Positions 25,107 through 34,400 of a stretch of 38,162 bases of DNA are shown piece by piece (position 1 is the first letter of the stretch; every line of letters begins with the position of its first letter). The stretch comes from Bacteroidia bacterium (GTDB lineage: Bacteria; Bacteroidota; Bacteroidia; NS11-12g; UBA9320). The translations under genes and the position numbers were made by a program. A model generated the notes under the pieces. That model was given only the letters and a program-made list of their open reading frames with translations, was not told where the DNA came from and ran no database searches. The stretch lies in NCBI GenBank assembly GCA_016779945.1, contig JADHMR010000009.1, positions 1-38,162 on the forward strand, read 5' to 3'.

Positions 25107-26114
25107 TTATATCTTCGCTGATTTTACGGTTTTGATAATACGTGCAGCAATCTTGTACGGATCTCCGTTAGAAGCAGGACGACGGTCTTCTAACCAACCT
25201 TTCCAGCCTTTTTCTACGGTCATAATCGGTATGCGAATTGAAGCGCCACGGTCAGAAACACCATAGCTAAATTCATTTATAGACTGTGTTTCGTGTTCAC
25301 CTGTAAGGCGCTGATCGTTGTATGCTCCATATACCTCAATGTGTTCTTTAACCACAGGACGGAAAGCTTCACAGATCTTCTCATATGTTTCTTTAGAACC
25401 GCAAGTTCTAAGAGTAGTGTTAGAAAAGTTAGCATGCATTCCTGACCCATTCCAGTCAGTAGCACCAAGAGGCTTCGGGTGATAATCAATAGCAAGACCA
25501 TAGTCTTCAGCCAAACGCTCTAAAAGATAACGCGCAATCCAAATTTGGTCTCCTGCCTCGGCAGCACCTTTAGCAAATATTTGAAATTCCCACTGTCCTG
25601 GAGCAACCTCGCCGTTAGTTCCTTCAACATTTAAACCAGCCTCTAAACAAATGTCTAGGTGGCGGTCCATAATTTCACGACCAAAAGAGTTTTTGGCGCC
25701 AACTGAACAGTAAAATTGCCCTTGTGGCGTTTGATCTTTTGGAAAGCCTAAGGGTAGATTTGTCTCGGGATCCCAAAGGAAATATTCCTGTTCAAATCCA
25801 AACCAAAAATCATCATCATCATCATCAATGGTAGCACGGCCATTTGATGGGTGTGCAGTACCGTCAGCATTTAAAACCTCTGTCATTACCAAGTATGCGT
25901 TGCTACGAACTGGGTCTGGGTAAATAGCAACAGGTTTTAACAAGCAGTCAGATGATCCTCCTTCGGCTTGTCTTGTCGAGCTACCATCAAAAGACCACAT
26001 GTCAACATCCTCAATTTTTCCTGAAAAGTCGCTCACTACTTTTGTTTTACTACGTAGATTGGCAGTCGGTAGATATCCGTCTAACCAAATGTATTCAAGT
26101 TTTGATTTATTCAT
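25107..26114 (-). CDS. Glutamine synthetase type II (eukaryote-like)
   Basis: A 335-aa enzyme making glutamine from glutamate, ammonia and ATP. The N-terminal LEYIWLDGYLPTANLRSKTK and MWSFDGSSTRQAEGG form the beta-grasp domain of GSII. FGFEQEYFLWDP, GTNGEVAPGQWEFQI and DWNGSGMHANFSN are catalytic and metal/ATP-binding motifs. GASIRIPIMTVEKGWKGWLEDRRPASNGDPY near the end includes the GSII-specific DRRPASN. The length is that of GSII, far below GSI (~470) and GSIII (~730). The serine/His-type adenylylation site of GSI is absent. It is divergent from the GSIII gene with a 232-bp shared upstream region. Confidence 0.96.
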   Translation of the reverse strand: MNKSKLEYIWLDGYLPTANLRSKTKVVSDFSGKIEDVDMWSFDGSSTRQAEGGSSDCLLKPVAIYPDPVRSNAYLVMTEVLNADGTAHPSNGRATIDDDDDDFWFGFEQEYFLWDPETNLPLGFPKDQTPQGQFYCSVGAKNSFGREIMDRHLDICLEAGLNVEGTNGEVAPGQWEFQIFAKGAAEAGDQIWIARYLLERLAEDYGLAIDYHPKPLGATDWNGSGMHANFSNTTLRTCGSKETYEKICEAFRPVVKEHIEVYGAYNDQRLTGEHETQSINEFSYGVSDRGASIRIPIMTVEKGWKGWLEDRRPASNGDPYKIAARIIKTVKSAKI

Positions 26115-26135
26115 AATTTTTTAATAAGAGATACA

Positions 26136-26143
26136 CAAAAATA
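26136..26143 (-). promoter_or_regulatory. Possible -7 box of the GSII gene
   Basis: Reads TATTTTTG on the minus strand, matching TAnnTTTG, 21 nt before the GSII start codon. No TTG is found at the proper distance upstream. Confidence 0.4.
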
Positions 26144-26313
26144 TAATTTTAATGCACCCGTTGAACTTTGAGGGTATTTTTTTATTAACGTATATATTAT
26201 TTTTATACACCCCCTAATTTTGTGGGGTATTTATTGTGAAAAAAATAAAAAATGAACGAATAACACGTAAAATCAAAATATTCTCTTTTTAATATTAGTC
26301 TATAGATTTAGTG

Positions 26314-26321
26314 TATATTTG
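26314..26321 (+). promoter_or_regulatory. Probable -7 box of the GSIII operon
   Basis: TATATTTG matches TAnnTTTG exactly and ends 25 nt before the GSIII ATG. No -33 TTG is visible at the usual spacing, which would fit a promoter that needs an activator, for example one sensing nitrogen. That last point is inference. Confidence 0.5.
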
Positions 26322-26346
26322 TTAACCACCTTAACACCTTAATATC

Positions 26347-28533
26347 ATGAACAAACTTCGCTTTCAAGCTATTCGGGATGCGGTGAATCGCCAACCGAAT
26401 ACATTCTACTCTGACCAAAAAAAATCAACCCTCTTTGCAAGTCATGTTTTTACTAAGAAGGCGATGCGTACTTTTCTTACAAAACAGGCTTACAGCGAAG
26501 TTGTAGAAGCCATTGAGAAGGGTTCTAAAATTAATCGTTCTGTAGCTGACCACGTTGCAGCTTCAATGAAAGATTGGGCAACTTCTATGGGTGCTACTCA
26601 TTATACGCATTGGTTTCAGCCATTAACTGGTGCTACCGCTGAAAAGCATGACGCCTTTTTTGATATAGATAGTAATGGTGATAGTTTAGAGTATTTTGAT
26701 GGTTCTCAACTAGTGCAACAAGAGCCAGACGCTTCAAGTTTTCCTAGTGGAGGGATTCGTAATACTTTTGAAGCAAGAGGCTATACCGCTTGGGATCCTT
26801 CTTCACCAGCTTTTATTTATGGGAGTACGCTTTGTATTCCTACAATTTTTGTTTCGTACACCGGTCAAGCTTTAGACAACAAAACCCCTTTGCTTAGAGC
26901 ATTGAGTGCTGTTGACCAAGCTGCAACTCAAGTGGCTAAGTTTTTTGATAAAAATGTAACTCATGTTCAAGCAACATTGGGTTGGGAGCAAGAGTATTTC
27001 TTGGTCGATAAAGCATTGGCTTCATCACGCCCTGATATTATGCTAACGGGTCGTACCCTTGTAGGACATAAGCCGCCAAAAGGACAGCAACTTGACGATC
27101 ACTATTTTGGTTCTATTCCTTCACGTGCAATCAATTTTATGCGCGAGTTAGAGTATGAGTCCATGAGGTTAGGCATTCCGGTTAAAACACGTCACAACGA
27201 AGTGGCACCCAACCAATTTGAATTGGCCCCTATTTTTGAAGAGGCAAATCTTGCCGTTGACCATAATGCCTTGCTTATGGATATCATGGGGAAGATTGCT
27301 AGTAAACATCATTTTAAAATTTTGTTACACGAAAAGCCCTTTTCTGGTATAAATGGTTCTGGGAAACACAATAACTGGTCGTTGCAAACTAATACAGGTG
27401 TAAATCTATTAAGCCCTGGAAAAACACCAATGAGTAATTTGCAATTTTTAACCTTTTTTATAACAACCATTAAAGCGGTTCAGAATTTTGAATCTTTGGT
27501 GCGCTCATCTGTTGCAAGTGCTGGGAATGATCATCGTTTGGGAGCTAATGAAGCACCACCAGCAATTATTTCGGTATTTATTGGTACTCAGCTTTCAAAA
27601 GTATTAGAGGACTTGAAACATGTTTCTAAAGGCAAACTTTCTCCACAAGAGAAAACGGATTTAAAGCTCAATGTTGTTGGTAAAATCCCTGATGTTCTAT
27701 TGGACAATACAGATAGAAACCGCACTTCGCCATTTGCCTTTACGGGAAATAAATTTGAATTTCGAGCAGTAGGGTCAAATCAAAACTGTGCTATTCCAAT
27801 GACGGTCCTTAATACCATAGTTGCCAAGCAGTTAAAAGACTTTAAGAATGAAGTTGATAAGCTCATCAAAACAAAAAAATTGAAAAAAGATGATGCAATT
27901 TTTAACGTGCTTCGTGAGTATGTCAAAACAACAAAAAATATTCTTTTCGATGGCGACGGTTACAGCGAGTCATGGCAAAAAGAAGCCTCACGACGCGGAT
28001 TATCTAACCTAAAAACTGCTCCAGAAGCACTTTCGGTTTGGGTTAAAGACACTGTTATTGAGTTATTTGATAGTATGGGGGTAATGAATCCCATTGAACA
28101 AAAAGCCCGTTATGAAATCCAGCTTGAGCAATACATCCAGTGTGTGGAAATAGAAAGTCTCGTGCTTGAAAATATTGTAAACAACCAAATTCTTCCTACT
28201 GCATTTAGGTATCAACATATGTTGATTGAAAATGTCAACGGATTAAAACAAATTTATGGCGATGATTTTTCAAAGCATGCTCCCGTTGCTATGGAAACTA
28301 TTGAAAAAATCAGTGCACTAAGCGGCTCTTTGACATCGTTTTGTTCGGCGCTTTCAAAAGCTAGGACAAAAGCAAATAGCATGAGCATTATAGAGGATAG
28401 CGCACAGATGTACGCTAAAAATGTTTTGCCATTATTTTTAAACATTCGTGAAGCTGCAGATGGACTGGAACTTATCGTTGATGATGCAACCTGGCCGCTG
28501 GCAAAATATCGCGAACTTTTATTCTTACGTTAA
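26347..28533 (+). CDS. glnN: Glutamine synthetase type III
   Basis: A 728-aa member of the large dodecameric GSIII class found in Bacteroidota and cyanobacteria. GSIII-specific features include SFPSGGIRNTFEARGYTAWD (~135), GWEQEYFLVD (~216) and TRHNEVAPNQFELAPIFE (~280). KPFSGINGSGKHNNWSL (~335) and GNDHRLGANEAPPAIIS (~395) follow, and the C-terminus is a long helical extension. The reaction is the same as that of GSII encoded divergently next door. The purM gene begins 2 nt after its stop, so GSIII and the following genes are almost certainly one operon. Confidence 0.96.
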   Translation: MNKLRFQAIRDAVNRQPNTFYSDQKKSTLFASHVFTKKAMRTFLTKQAYSEVVEAIEKGSKINRSVADHVAASMKDWATSMGATHYTHWFQPLTGATAEKHDAFFDIDSNGDSLEYFDGSQLVQQEPDASSFPSGGIRNTFEARGYTAWDPSSPAFIYGSTLCIPTIFVSYTGQALDNKTPLLRALSAVDQAATQVAKFFDKNVTHVQATLGWEQEYFLVDKALASSRPDIMLTGRTLVGHKPPKGQQLDDHYFGSIPSRAINFMRELEYESMRLGIPVKTRHNEVAPNQFELAPIFEEANLAVDHNALLMDIMGKIASKHHFKILLHEKPFSGINGSGKHNNWSLQTNTGVNLLSPGKTPMSNLQFLTFFITTIKAVQNFESLVRSSVASAGNDHRLGANEAPPAIISVFIGTQLSKVLEDLKHVSKGKLSPQEKTDLKLNVVGKIPDVLLDNTDRNRTSPFAFTGNKFEFRAVGSNQNCAIPMTVLNTIVAKQLKDFKNEVDKLIKTKKLKKDDAIFNVLREYVKTTKNILFDGDGYSESWQKEASRRGLSNLKTAPEALSVWVKDTVIELFDSMGVMNPIEQKARYEIQLEQYIQCVEIESLVLENIVNNQILPTAFRYQHMLIENVNGLKQIYGDDFSKHAPVAMETIEKISALSGSLTSFCSALSKARTKANSMSIIEDSAQMYAKNVLPLFLNIREAADGLELIVDDATWPLAKYRELLFLR

Positions 28534-28535
28534 CT

Positions 28536-29720
28536 ATGTCCAACAATCCTTTAAACGAGCGCTACCAAATGCGTGGCGTTTCTGCCGATAAAGAAGATGT
28601 ACACGCTGCAATTAAACATATAGATAAGGGGCTTTTCCCTAAAGCATTTTGTAAAATAGTACCCGACTATCTCACTCATGATGAAGATTATTGCCTTGTA
28701 ATGCACGCAGATGGGGCAGGAACGAAGTCTTCTTTGGCGTATATGTATTGGAAAAAAACAGGTGATTTGTCTGTTTGGAAAGGGATCGCTCAAGATGCAT
28801 TGATTATGAATCTTGACGATTTATTGTGTGTGGGTGCTGTTGATGATATCCTTATTTCCTCTACCATTGGACGCAATAAAAACCTAATTCCTGGTGAAGT
28901 CATTAAGGCATTAATTGAAGGGACTCAAGAATTGGTTGACGAACTCAATGCGCAAGGCATGAAACTTACCTTGACAGGTGGTGAGACAGCAGATGTTGGC
29001 GATTTGGTTCGTACCGTTATTGTTGACTCCACTGTTACCGCACGCCTTAAACGAGATGCTGTTATCGATAATGCAAACATTCAAGCTGGTGATGTTGTTG
29101 TAGGTTTGGCCTCTTTTGGGCAGGCAACTTATGAATCTCATTATAATGGCGGTATGGGGAGTAATGGACTTACTTCGGCTAGACACGATGTTTTTCACAA
29201 GTCTTTATCCATTGAGTTTCCTGAAAGTTTTGACCCACAAGTTCCCGAAAATTTGATTTATACAGGGTCTAAAAAATTATTGGATAGGGTAGAGGGTGTT
29301 CCCTTAGATGCTGGAAAATTAGTCCTTTCCCCAACGCGCACCTATGCTCCTGTAATGAAAACAATTCTTTCTGAGTTAGGTAGTGCTGCAATCCATGGGG
29401 CAGTTCATTGTAGCGGGGGTGCTCAAGCCAAAGTGCTTCATTTTATTGATAATGGACATATTATCAAGGATAACATGTTTCCAATACCACCCCTCTTTGA
29501 AATGATTCAAGCAGAGTCCAATACTGACTGGCGTGAAATGTATAAGGTTTTTAACATGGGACATCGTTTAGAATTATATGTATCTCCTAGGTACGCTGAA
29601 CAAATTATAAGTGTTGCAAATTCTTTTAATATCGATGCCCAAATTATTGGAAGAGTTGAAGAAAATCCAATTAAAAAACTTACATTAACAACGCCAAATG
29701 GAATTTTTGAGTATGCGTAA
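28536..29720 (+). CDS. purM: Phosphoribosylformylglycinamidine cyclo-ligase (AIR synthetase), long Bacteroidota form
   Basis: A 394-aa enzyme that closes FGAM to aminoimidazole ribotide with ATP in purine synthesis. YQMRGVSADKEDVHAAIKH corresponds to the PurM start. MHADGAGTKSSLAYMY and ALIMNLDDLLCVGA match the DGVGTK and NDLLVQGA motifs. LTGGETADVGD and GLASFGQATYESHYNGGMGSNGL match the ATP-binding and dimer regions. At 394 aa it is longer than the ~345-aa E. coli enzyme, as is usual in this phylum. The stop overlaps the next gene by 8 nt (ATGCGTAA). FGAM is itself made by glutamine-dependent amidation, which links it to the glutamine synthetase upstream. Confidence 0.92.
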   Translation: MSNNPLNERYQMRGVSADKEDVHAAIKHIDKGLFPKAFCKIVPDYLTHDEDYCLVMHADGAGTKSSLAYMYWKKTGDLSVWKGIAQDALIMNLDDLLCVGAVDDILISSTIGRNKNLIPGEVIKALIEGTQELVDELNAQGMKLTLTGGETADVGDLVRTVIVDSTVTARLKRDAVIDNANIQAGDVVVGLASFGQATYESHYNGGMGSNGLTSARHDVFHKSLSIEFPESFDPQVPENLIYTGSKKLLDRVEGVPLDAGKLVLSPTRTYAPVMKTILSELGSAAIHGAVHCSGGAQAKVLHFIDNGHIIKDNMFPIPPLFEMIQAESNTDWREMYKVFNMGHRLELYVSPRYAEQIISVANSFNIDAQIIGRVEENPIKKLTLTTPNGIFEYA

Positions 29721-30312
29721 GCCATTGTATTGCTGTCTTCTTTTTATAGGGTTATTATCCTTTTCTCAACAAGGGGAAGACTTATTTACTTTACTTAATG
29801 AAGCTAATGATACGCCACAGCTATTGCCAGAGCGCATGTTGATAACGCAAAAGCTCCTTTGGGGGAACAAGGGGGTATTAAGAAAAATGGGTGTTGCACC
29901 ACTAAATATGGAGCAAAGACAGAAGGAATTAAAATTACGCCGCACAATGCTCACAACACATCAAGTGTTAGGGTACGCAACACTCGCGGCTATGATAGCA
30001 CAAGGAATTATTGGAGGAAAGTTATACAATGGAGATTATGAGCTTTATGACTTGCATAAGGACATGGCGACTGTAGTGAATGTAGGATATTTTACAACAG
30101 CCGGGCTATCTCTTTTTGCACCTCCGCCATTAATTAACAAAAAAATTAAAGGGTTTAGTTCTGCTAAGGCCCATAAAACTTTAGCAACAGTGCATTTGTC
30201 GGCAATGGTTGCCACAAACATTTATAAAGATAAAAACAAAAAAATTCACAAAGCAGCAGCATACACAGCTTTTGGAAGTTATGCTATGGCAGTTTTGGTT
30301 TTTAAGTTCTAA
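29713..30312 (+). CDS. Cytochrome b561-like four-helix membrane protein
   Basis: I chose the ATG at 29713, not 29698, because it gives a signal-like start (MRKPLYCCLLFIGLLSFSQ) and the common 8-nt stop/start overlap with purM; 199 aa. After the signal there are about four hydrophobic segments, each containing or bordered by a His: TTHQVLGYATLAAMIAQG, LHKDMATVVNVGYFTTAG, AHKTLATVHLSAMVA and HKAAAYTAFGSYAMAVL. This pattern is like haem-binding b561 proteins, although I cannot assign the family firmly. The next gene is YceI-like, the same partner that the b561 gene yceJ has in E. coli. This supports the reading. Confidence 0.62.
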   Translation: MRKPLYCCLLFIGLLSFSQQGEDLFTLLNEANDTPQLLPERMLITQKLLWGNKGVLRKMGVAPLNMEQRQKELKLRRTMLTTHQVLGYATLAAMIAQGIIGGKLYNGDYELYDLHKDMATVVNVGYFTTAGLSLFAPPPLINKKIKGFSSAKAHKTLATVHLSAMVATNIYKDKNKKIHKAAAYTAFGSYAMAVLVFKF

Positions 30313-30313
30313 T

Positions 30314-30847
30314 ATGAAAAAGACGGTTCTGTTATTTTTTTTTGCAAATGCCTTTTTACACGCGCAGCAGCTTCGAGTAGACACCTCTAAATCTTTTATT
30401 TCTTATGAAGCCTCTCACCCTGTGCATGATTGGTCTGGCACTTCAGAAGAGGTACAAGGTGTAGTTGTCGTTGAAGATAATGTGCCTTCTCGTATCGCTA
30501 TTGTTGCTTCTGTCGCCTCATTTAACTCCAAAAACAGTAACAGGGATGCACATGCAGTAGAAGTATTAGAGGCATTATTGTTTCCACAAGTTTCTTTTTA
30601 CTCCGATGCCATCACATTTGACGACAAGGAGCTTAAACTTTCAGGTGAATTGAATTTTCATGGAGTTCCCTTGCCACTTGACGTTTCCTCATATTGGACT
30701 TCAAATGAGGATCATTGGGTGTTGGAAGGAAATTTTGAGATCCAACCCTCACTGTTTGGTATTAAGCTTCCCTCTTTTATGTTGGTAAAAATGCGTGATC
30801 TTCTCAGTGTTCGCTTTCGGTTGGAGTTGCGTACCTTTGTGCCATAG
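30314..30847 (+). CDS. YceI-like periplasmic protein
   Basis: The track ORF starts at 30209 inside the preceding gene; the ATG at 30314 gives a signal peptide (MKKTVLLFFFANAFLHAQQ) one base after the upstream stop, so it is used here (177 aa). The domain has the YceI layout: a first strand KSFISYEASHPVHDWSGTS, repeated V-V/I strands, SKNSNRDAHAVEVLEALLFPQVSF (the family's Asn-Arg-Asp-x-H loop before a conserved F-P), and LSGELNFHGVPLPLDV. YceI proteins form a small lipocalin-like barrel that binds polyisoprenoid chains. The ligand here is unknown. It is probably functionally paired with the b561-like protein upstream. Confidence 0.8.
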   Translation: MKKTVLLFFFANAFLHAQQLRVDTSKSFISYEASHPVHDWSGTSEEVQGVVVVEDNVPSRIAIVASVASFNSKNSNRDAHAVEVLEALLFPQVSFYSDAITFDDKELKLSGELNFHGVPLPLDVSSYWTSNEDHWVLEGNFEIQPSLFGIKLPSFMLVKMRDLLSVRFRLELRTFVP

Positions 30848-30850
30848 GTT

Positions 30851-31930
30851 ATGTTACAGGAAAAACTCGAAATTGTAAAACAGCGCTACAGTGAGGTTGC
30901 TGACCTTATTATTCAGCCTGATATTATTGCGGATCAAAAACGTTATGTTTCCCTAAATCGTGAATATAAGGAACTGAGTGCTTTGATGGAAAAACGATCG
31001 GAATACCTGACTGTTCTGAGCAATAAAAGCGAAGCACAAGAGCTCGTCTCAGTTGAAAAAGACCCCGAGATGTTAGTTATGGCAAAAGAAGAACTCGAAG
31101 AATCTTCCCAAAAGCTTACATCTCTAGAAGAGGAAATTCGTTTTATGTTGATTCCAAAAGACCCTGAAGATGCTAAAAATGTAATGATGGAATTACGTGC
31201 TGGAACAGGGGGTGATGAAGCAAGTATTTTTGCTGGAGACTTGTATCGAATGTATACCAAATACTGTGAAACCAAAGGCTGGAAGGTTAGTGTGGTTGAT
31301 ATGAGTGAGGGTACTTCAGGAGGGTTTAAAGAAATAATCCTTGAAGTTAGTGGTGAAAACGTTTACGGAACTCTTAAATTTGAATCAGGTGTACATCGTG
31401 TACAACGTGTGCCTCAAACCGAAACCCAAGGAAGGGTGCACACTTCTGCGGCTACTGTTATGGTGCTCCCTGAAGCTGAAGAGTTTGATGTTGAATTAGA
31501 TATGTCAGAGATTAGGATTGAGAGAACTACCTCAACCGGACCTGGTGGACAGTCTGTTAATACTACATATTCTGCTATTAAGTTACACCATGAACCTACT
31601 GGCATGATTGTAAGTTGTCAAGACCAAAAATCATCACACAAAAACTTAGAAAAGGCTTTGAAGGTGTTGCGTTCTAGATTGTATGACATGGAACTTGCCA
31701 AAAAGCAAGCTGCAGATTCTGAAAAGAGAAAAAGTATGGTTTCTTCTGGTGATCGTTCGGCAAAAATTAGAACCTATAACTACCCACAAGGACGCGTTAC
31801 AGATCATCGAATTGGACTAACATTGTACGATTTGCAGAACATTATCAACGGCGATATTCAAAAACTTATTGATGAAATGCAGTTGTATCAAAATACGGAA
31901 AAACTAAAATTTTCAGACGAACTTATTTGA
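30851..31930 (+). CDS. prfA: Peptide chain release factor 1
   Basis: A 359-aa class I release factor that recognises UAA and UAG. The GGQ hydrolysis loop is at residues 232-234 ([11 protein letters not shown]). The stop-codon recognition loop reads [15 protein letters not shown], where E. coli RF1 has PAT; PQT is common in this phylum as far as I recall. [18 protein letters not shown] confirms RF1. Length matches E. coli RF1 (360). It starts 3 nt after the YceI gene stop. Confidence 0.96.
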   Translation: MLQEKLEIVKQRYSEVADLIIQPDIIADQKRYVSLNREYKELSALMEKRSEYLTVLSNKSEAQELVSVEKDPEMLVMAKEELEESSQKLTSLEEEIRFMLIPKDPEDAKNVMMELRAGTGGDEASIFAGDLYRMYTKYCETKGWKVSVVDMSEGTSGGFKEIILEVSGENVYGTLKFESGVHRVQRVPQTETQGRVHTSAATVMVLPEAEEFDVELDMSEIRIERTTSTGPGGQSVNTTYSAIKLHHEPTGMIVSCQDQKSSHKNLEKALKVLRSRLYDMELAKKQAADSEKRKSMVSSGDRSAKIRTYNYPQGRVTDHRIGLTLYDLQNIINGDIQKLIDEMQLYQNTEKLKFSDELI

Positions 31931-31931
31931 C

Positions 31932-32747
31932 ATGACACATCAAGACCTGTTTGATCAAATACTACTTAAAAAATCTTTTCTTTGTTTGGGTTTAGACCCC
32001 GATATAGAAAAGATGCCTCCGCATATGGTGGCTGCTAGCTCGGACCCCCTTTACGATTTTTGTAAGACTATTGTTGACAATGTTCAACACTTATGTGTTG
32101 CAATTAAAATTAACACAGCCTTTTTTGAAGCATATGGAGTTCAAGGGTATGCATCTTTAGAAAGGCTTGTTACCTATGTAAATTCACATTACCCTGATCT
32201 TTTTACCATAGCTGATGCCAAGCGCGGCGATATCGGAAATACTTCTCTGCGTTACGCAAAAGCTTTTTTTGACGTATTGCCATTTGATGCCATAACTATT
32301 GCGCCCTATATGGGTAAAGATTCGGTCGAACCTTTTTTGACATATAGTGGTAAACACGCCATTTTATTGGCATTGACTTCAAATGAAGGTGCTTCTGATT
32401 TTCAACTAAAAGAAAATGACAAAAAAGAACTTTATAAAGAAGTCTTAACCACATCACAAACATGGGAAAATTCCCAAAGACTGATGTATGTGGTTGGTGC
32501 TACAAAAGCAGCGCACCTTAAGGAAATTCGAAAACTTGTACCAGATTCTTTTTTACTTGTTCCCGGTGTAGGTGCACAAGGAGGAAAGCTTGAAGATGTA
32601 TTTGTTAATGGGGCAAACAGTAAAGTGGGGTTATTGGTAAATTCTTCTCGTGGAATTTTATATGCTGGTAATGGTGAAGATTACTGCGATGAAGCCTTGA
32701 CAGCTGCTACGCAGCTACAGCAACAAATGGAAAAACTTTTAGGATAA
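31932..32747 (+). CDS. pyrF: Orotidine 5'-phosphate decarboxylase (type 2)
   Basis: A 271-aa enzyme that converts OMP to UMP, the final step of de novo UMP synthesis. The catalytic motif DAKRGDIGNTS (Asp95, Lys97, Asp100) is intact. LCLGLDPDIEKMPP at the start and LLVPGVGAQGG with VNSSRGILYA toward the C-terminus bind the phosphate. The ~270-aa length and DAKRGDIGNTS wording indicate the type 2 subfamily rather than the ~235-aa E. coli type. Its last base is the first base of the next ATG. Confidence 0.95.
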   Translation: MTHQDLFDQILLKKSFLCLGLDPDIEKMPPHMVAASSDPLYDFCKTIVDNVQHLCVAIKINTAFFEAYGVQGYASLERLVTYVNSHYPDLFTIADAKRGDIGNTSLRYAKAFFDVLPFDAITIAPYMGKDSVEPFLTYSGKHAILLALTSNEGASDFQLKENDKKELYKEVLTTSQTWENSQRLMYVVGATKAAHLKEIRKLVPDSFLLVPGVGAQGGKLEDVFVNGANSKVGLLVNSSRGILYAGNGEDYCDEALTAATQLQQQMEKLLG

Positions 32748-33526
32748 TGTTACACTATACGCGCTATCCAAATAAAACTTCTAAAGAATGGGTGACTTTT
32801 GTTCATGGAGCGGGGGGGAGTTCCTCTATTTGGTATAAACAAATACGAGCTTATACTCAGCACTACAACGTTTTACTACTTGATTTGCGCGGACATGGAA
32901 ATTCAAAACCATCACTATTGAATGCATTTGAAGAGCGTTATACTTTTGAAGTTATTGTGGCTGATATTATTGAAGTATTAGATTATGAAAAGATTGATAA
33001 ATCACATTTTGTAGGTATTTCATTAGGCACCATACTCATTCGGCAATTGGCAGAAAGCTATCCTCAACGCGTGCAAAGTATGATTATGGGCGGTGCAATA
33101 ATTAAGCTCAATCTTAGGTCGCAAATTTTGATGCGCTTTGGCAATGTGGTAAAGTCTATTATTCCGTATTTGTGGCTTTACCGTTTTTTTGCGTTCATCA
33201 TTATGCCAAAAAAAAATCATCGAGAATCTAGATTGCTTTTTGTGCGTGAAGCAAAAAAATTATATCATAAAGAATTTTTAAGATGGTACAAACTCACGTC
33301 AGAATTAAACCCATTGCTTCGTTTCTTCCGACAAGTAGATGTGGGGATCCCTACCTTATATATTATGGGTGAAGAGGATTATATGTTTTTGCCTAGTGTA
33401 CAAAAGCTTTCTTCAAATCAACCTTCAGCAACGTTGGCTGTAGTTCCGCAATGTGGTCATGTTGTCAACGTAGAGCAACCCATAGAATTTAATGCTGCTA
33501 CGCTAAAGTATCTGTCGGAATTGTAA
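32747..33526 (+). CDS. Alpha/beta hydrolase
   Basis: A 259-aa soluble hydrolase. HGAGGSS (~20) forms the oxyanion-hole loop. LDLRGHGNS is the usual strand 4 turn. The nucleophile elbow is GISLGT (Ser92), the acid Asp211 in MGEEDYMF and the base His238 in QCGHVV. A lid of basic and aromatic residues (~120-185) covers the site. Substrate is not predictable. It overlaps pyrF by one base and ends immediately beside the convergent purU stop. Confidence 0.87.
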   Translation: MLHYTRYPNKTSKEWVTFVHGAGGSSSIWYKQIRAYTQHYNVLLLDLRGHGNSKPSLLNAFEERYTFEVIVADIIEVLDYEKIDKSHFVGISLGTILIRQLAESYPQRVQSMIMGGAIIKLNLRSQILMRFGNVVKSIIPYLWLYRFFAFIIMPKKNHRESRLLFVREAKKLYHKEFLRWYKLTSELNPLLRFFRQVDVGIPTLYIMGEEDYMFLPSVQKLSSNQPSATLAVVPQCGHVVNVEQPIEFNAATLKYLSEL

Positions 33527-34381
33527 TTATGTAAAAATTACGGTTTTATTTCCGTACACCATTACCTTTTTAGCTGCATGCTGTTTGACGGCATTTGCCA
33601 AAACAATTTTCTCTAAATCACTTCCTTTGGCTATTAGTTGTGAAACACTATGGTTGTGTGAAACATGGGCTACACCTTGCTCGATAATCGGTCCAGCATC
33701 AAGCTCTTCTGTCACATAATGACTAGTGGCGCCAATGATTTTCACACCGCGTTCAAATGCAGAGTGATAAGGCTTTGCTCCTGGGAAAGCAGGTAAAAAT
33801 GAGTGATGGATGTTAATTATATTACTCTTGTAAACTTCGATAAGTTCTTCAGGTATTATTTGCATATATCGCGCTAATACAATAAAATCTACCTCGTGTT
33901 GATTCAATAATTTAAGCTGTTCTTGGGTTGCATTGGCTTTGGTTTCTTTTGTTACTGGAACATAATAGAATGGAATTTCAAATGCCTTAGCTATGGGAGC
34001 TAAATCAGGGTGATTACTTAAAATAAAAGGAATTTCAACGGCTAGCTCACCAGATTTATAACGTCCCAATAAATCGTAAAGGCAATGATCGTATTTGGAA
34101 ACAAATATTGCCATTTTTGGCTTGTATGCTATGGGTTGATGACTCCATGTCATTGTGAATTCACTAGCCGGCCCTTTTTCAAAGGCTTCAATAAAAGTTT
34201 CGTAGGGACAATTCTTTTCGTTAAGTTCGGCTTCTAAGCGCATAAAAAACGCACCCTTTTCTCTATCTACATATTGATCGATATATTGGATATTTCCGCT
34301 ATACTGATATACAAAAGAAGTAACATCAGCAATAATCCCTTTTTTATCGGGACATTGAATAACAAGCGTGATGGCATACAT
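33527..34381 (-). CDS. purU: Formyltetrahydrofolate deformylase
   Basis: A 284-aa enzyme that releases formate from 10-formyl-THF, balancing one-carbon pools for purine synthesis. An N-terminal ACT domain (residues 1-80; ITLVIQCPDKKGIIADVTSF) likely senses Gly or Met. The C-terminal formyl-transferase-type domain carries Asn190, His192 and Asp228 (NIHHSFLPAFPGAKPYH and EELDAGPI), with the 36-residue His-Asp spacing of the GAR transformylase active site. It has its own promoter, downstream of the terminator of the amt operon. Confidence 0.94.
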   Translation of the reverse strand: MYAITLVIQCPDKKGIIADVTSFVYQYSGNIQYIDQYVDREKGAFFMRLEAELNEKNCPYETFIEAFEKGPASEFTMTWSHQPIAYKPKMAIFVSKYDHCLYDLLGRYKSGELAVEIPFILSNHPDLAPIAKAFEIPFYYVPVTKETKANATQEQLKLLNQHEVDFIVLARYMQIIPEELIEVYKSNIINIHHSFLPAFPGAKPYHSAFERGVKIIGATSHYVTEELDAGPIIEQGVAHVSHNHSVSQLIAKGSDLEKIVLANAVKQHAAKKVMVYGNKTVIFT

Positions 34382-34400
34382 GCGTTACATTATTAAGGTG

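Noticed and set aside
30851-31930. PQT instead of PAT in the RF1 codon-recognition loop as an altered stop-codon specificity
   Set aside because: To my knowledge this substitution is usual in Bacteroidota RF1, and genes in the window end in ordinary stops.
33523-33541. Short GTAATT/AATTAC stem at the hydrolase-purU convergence as a terminator
   Set aside because: Six AT-rich base pairs with a weak tail, lying within the purU coding end; too unstable to call.
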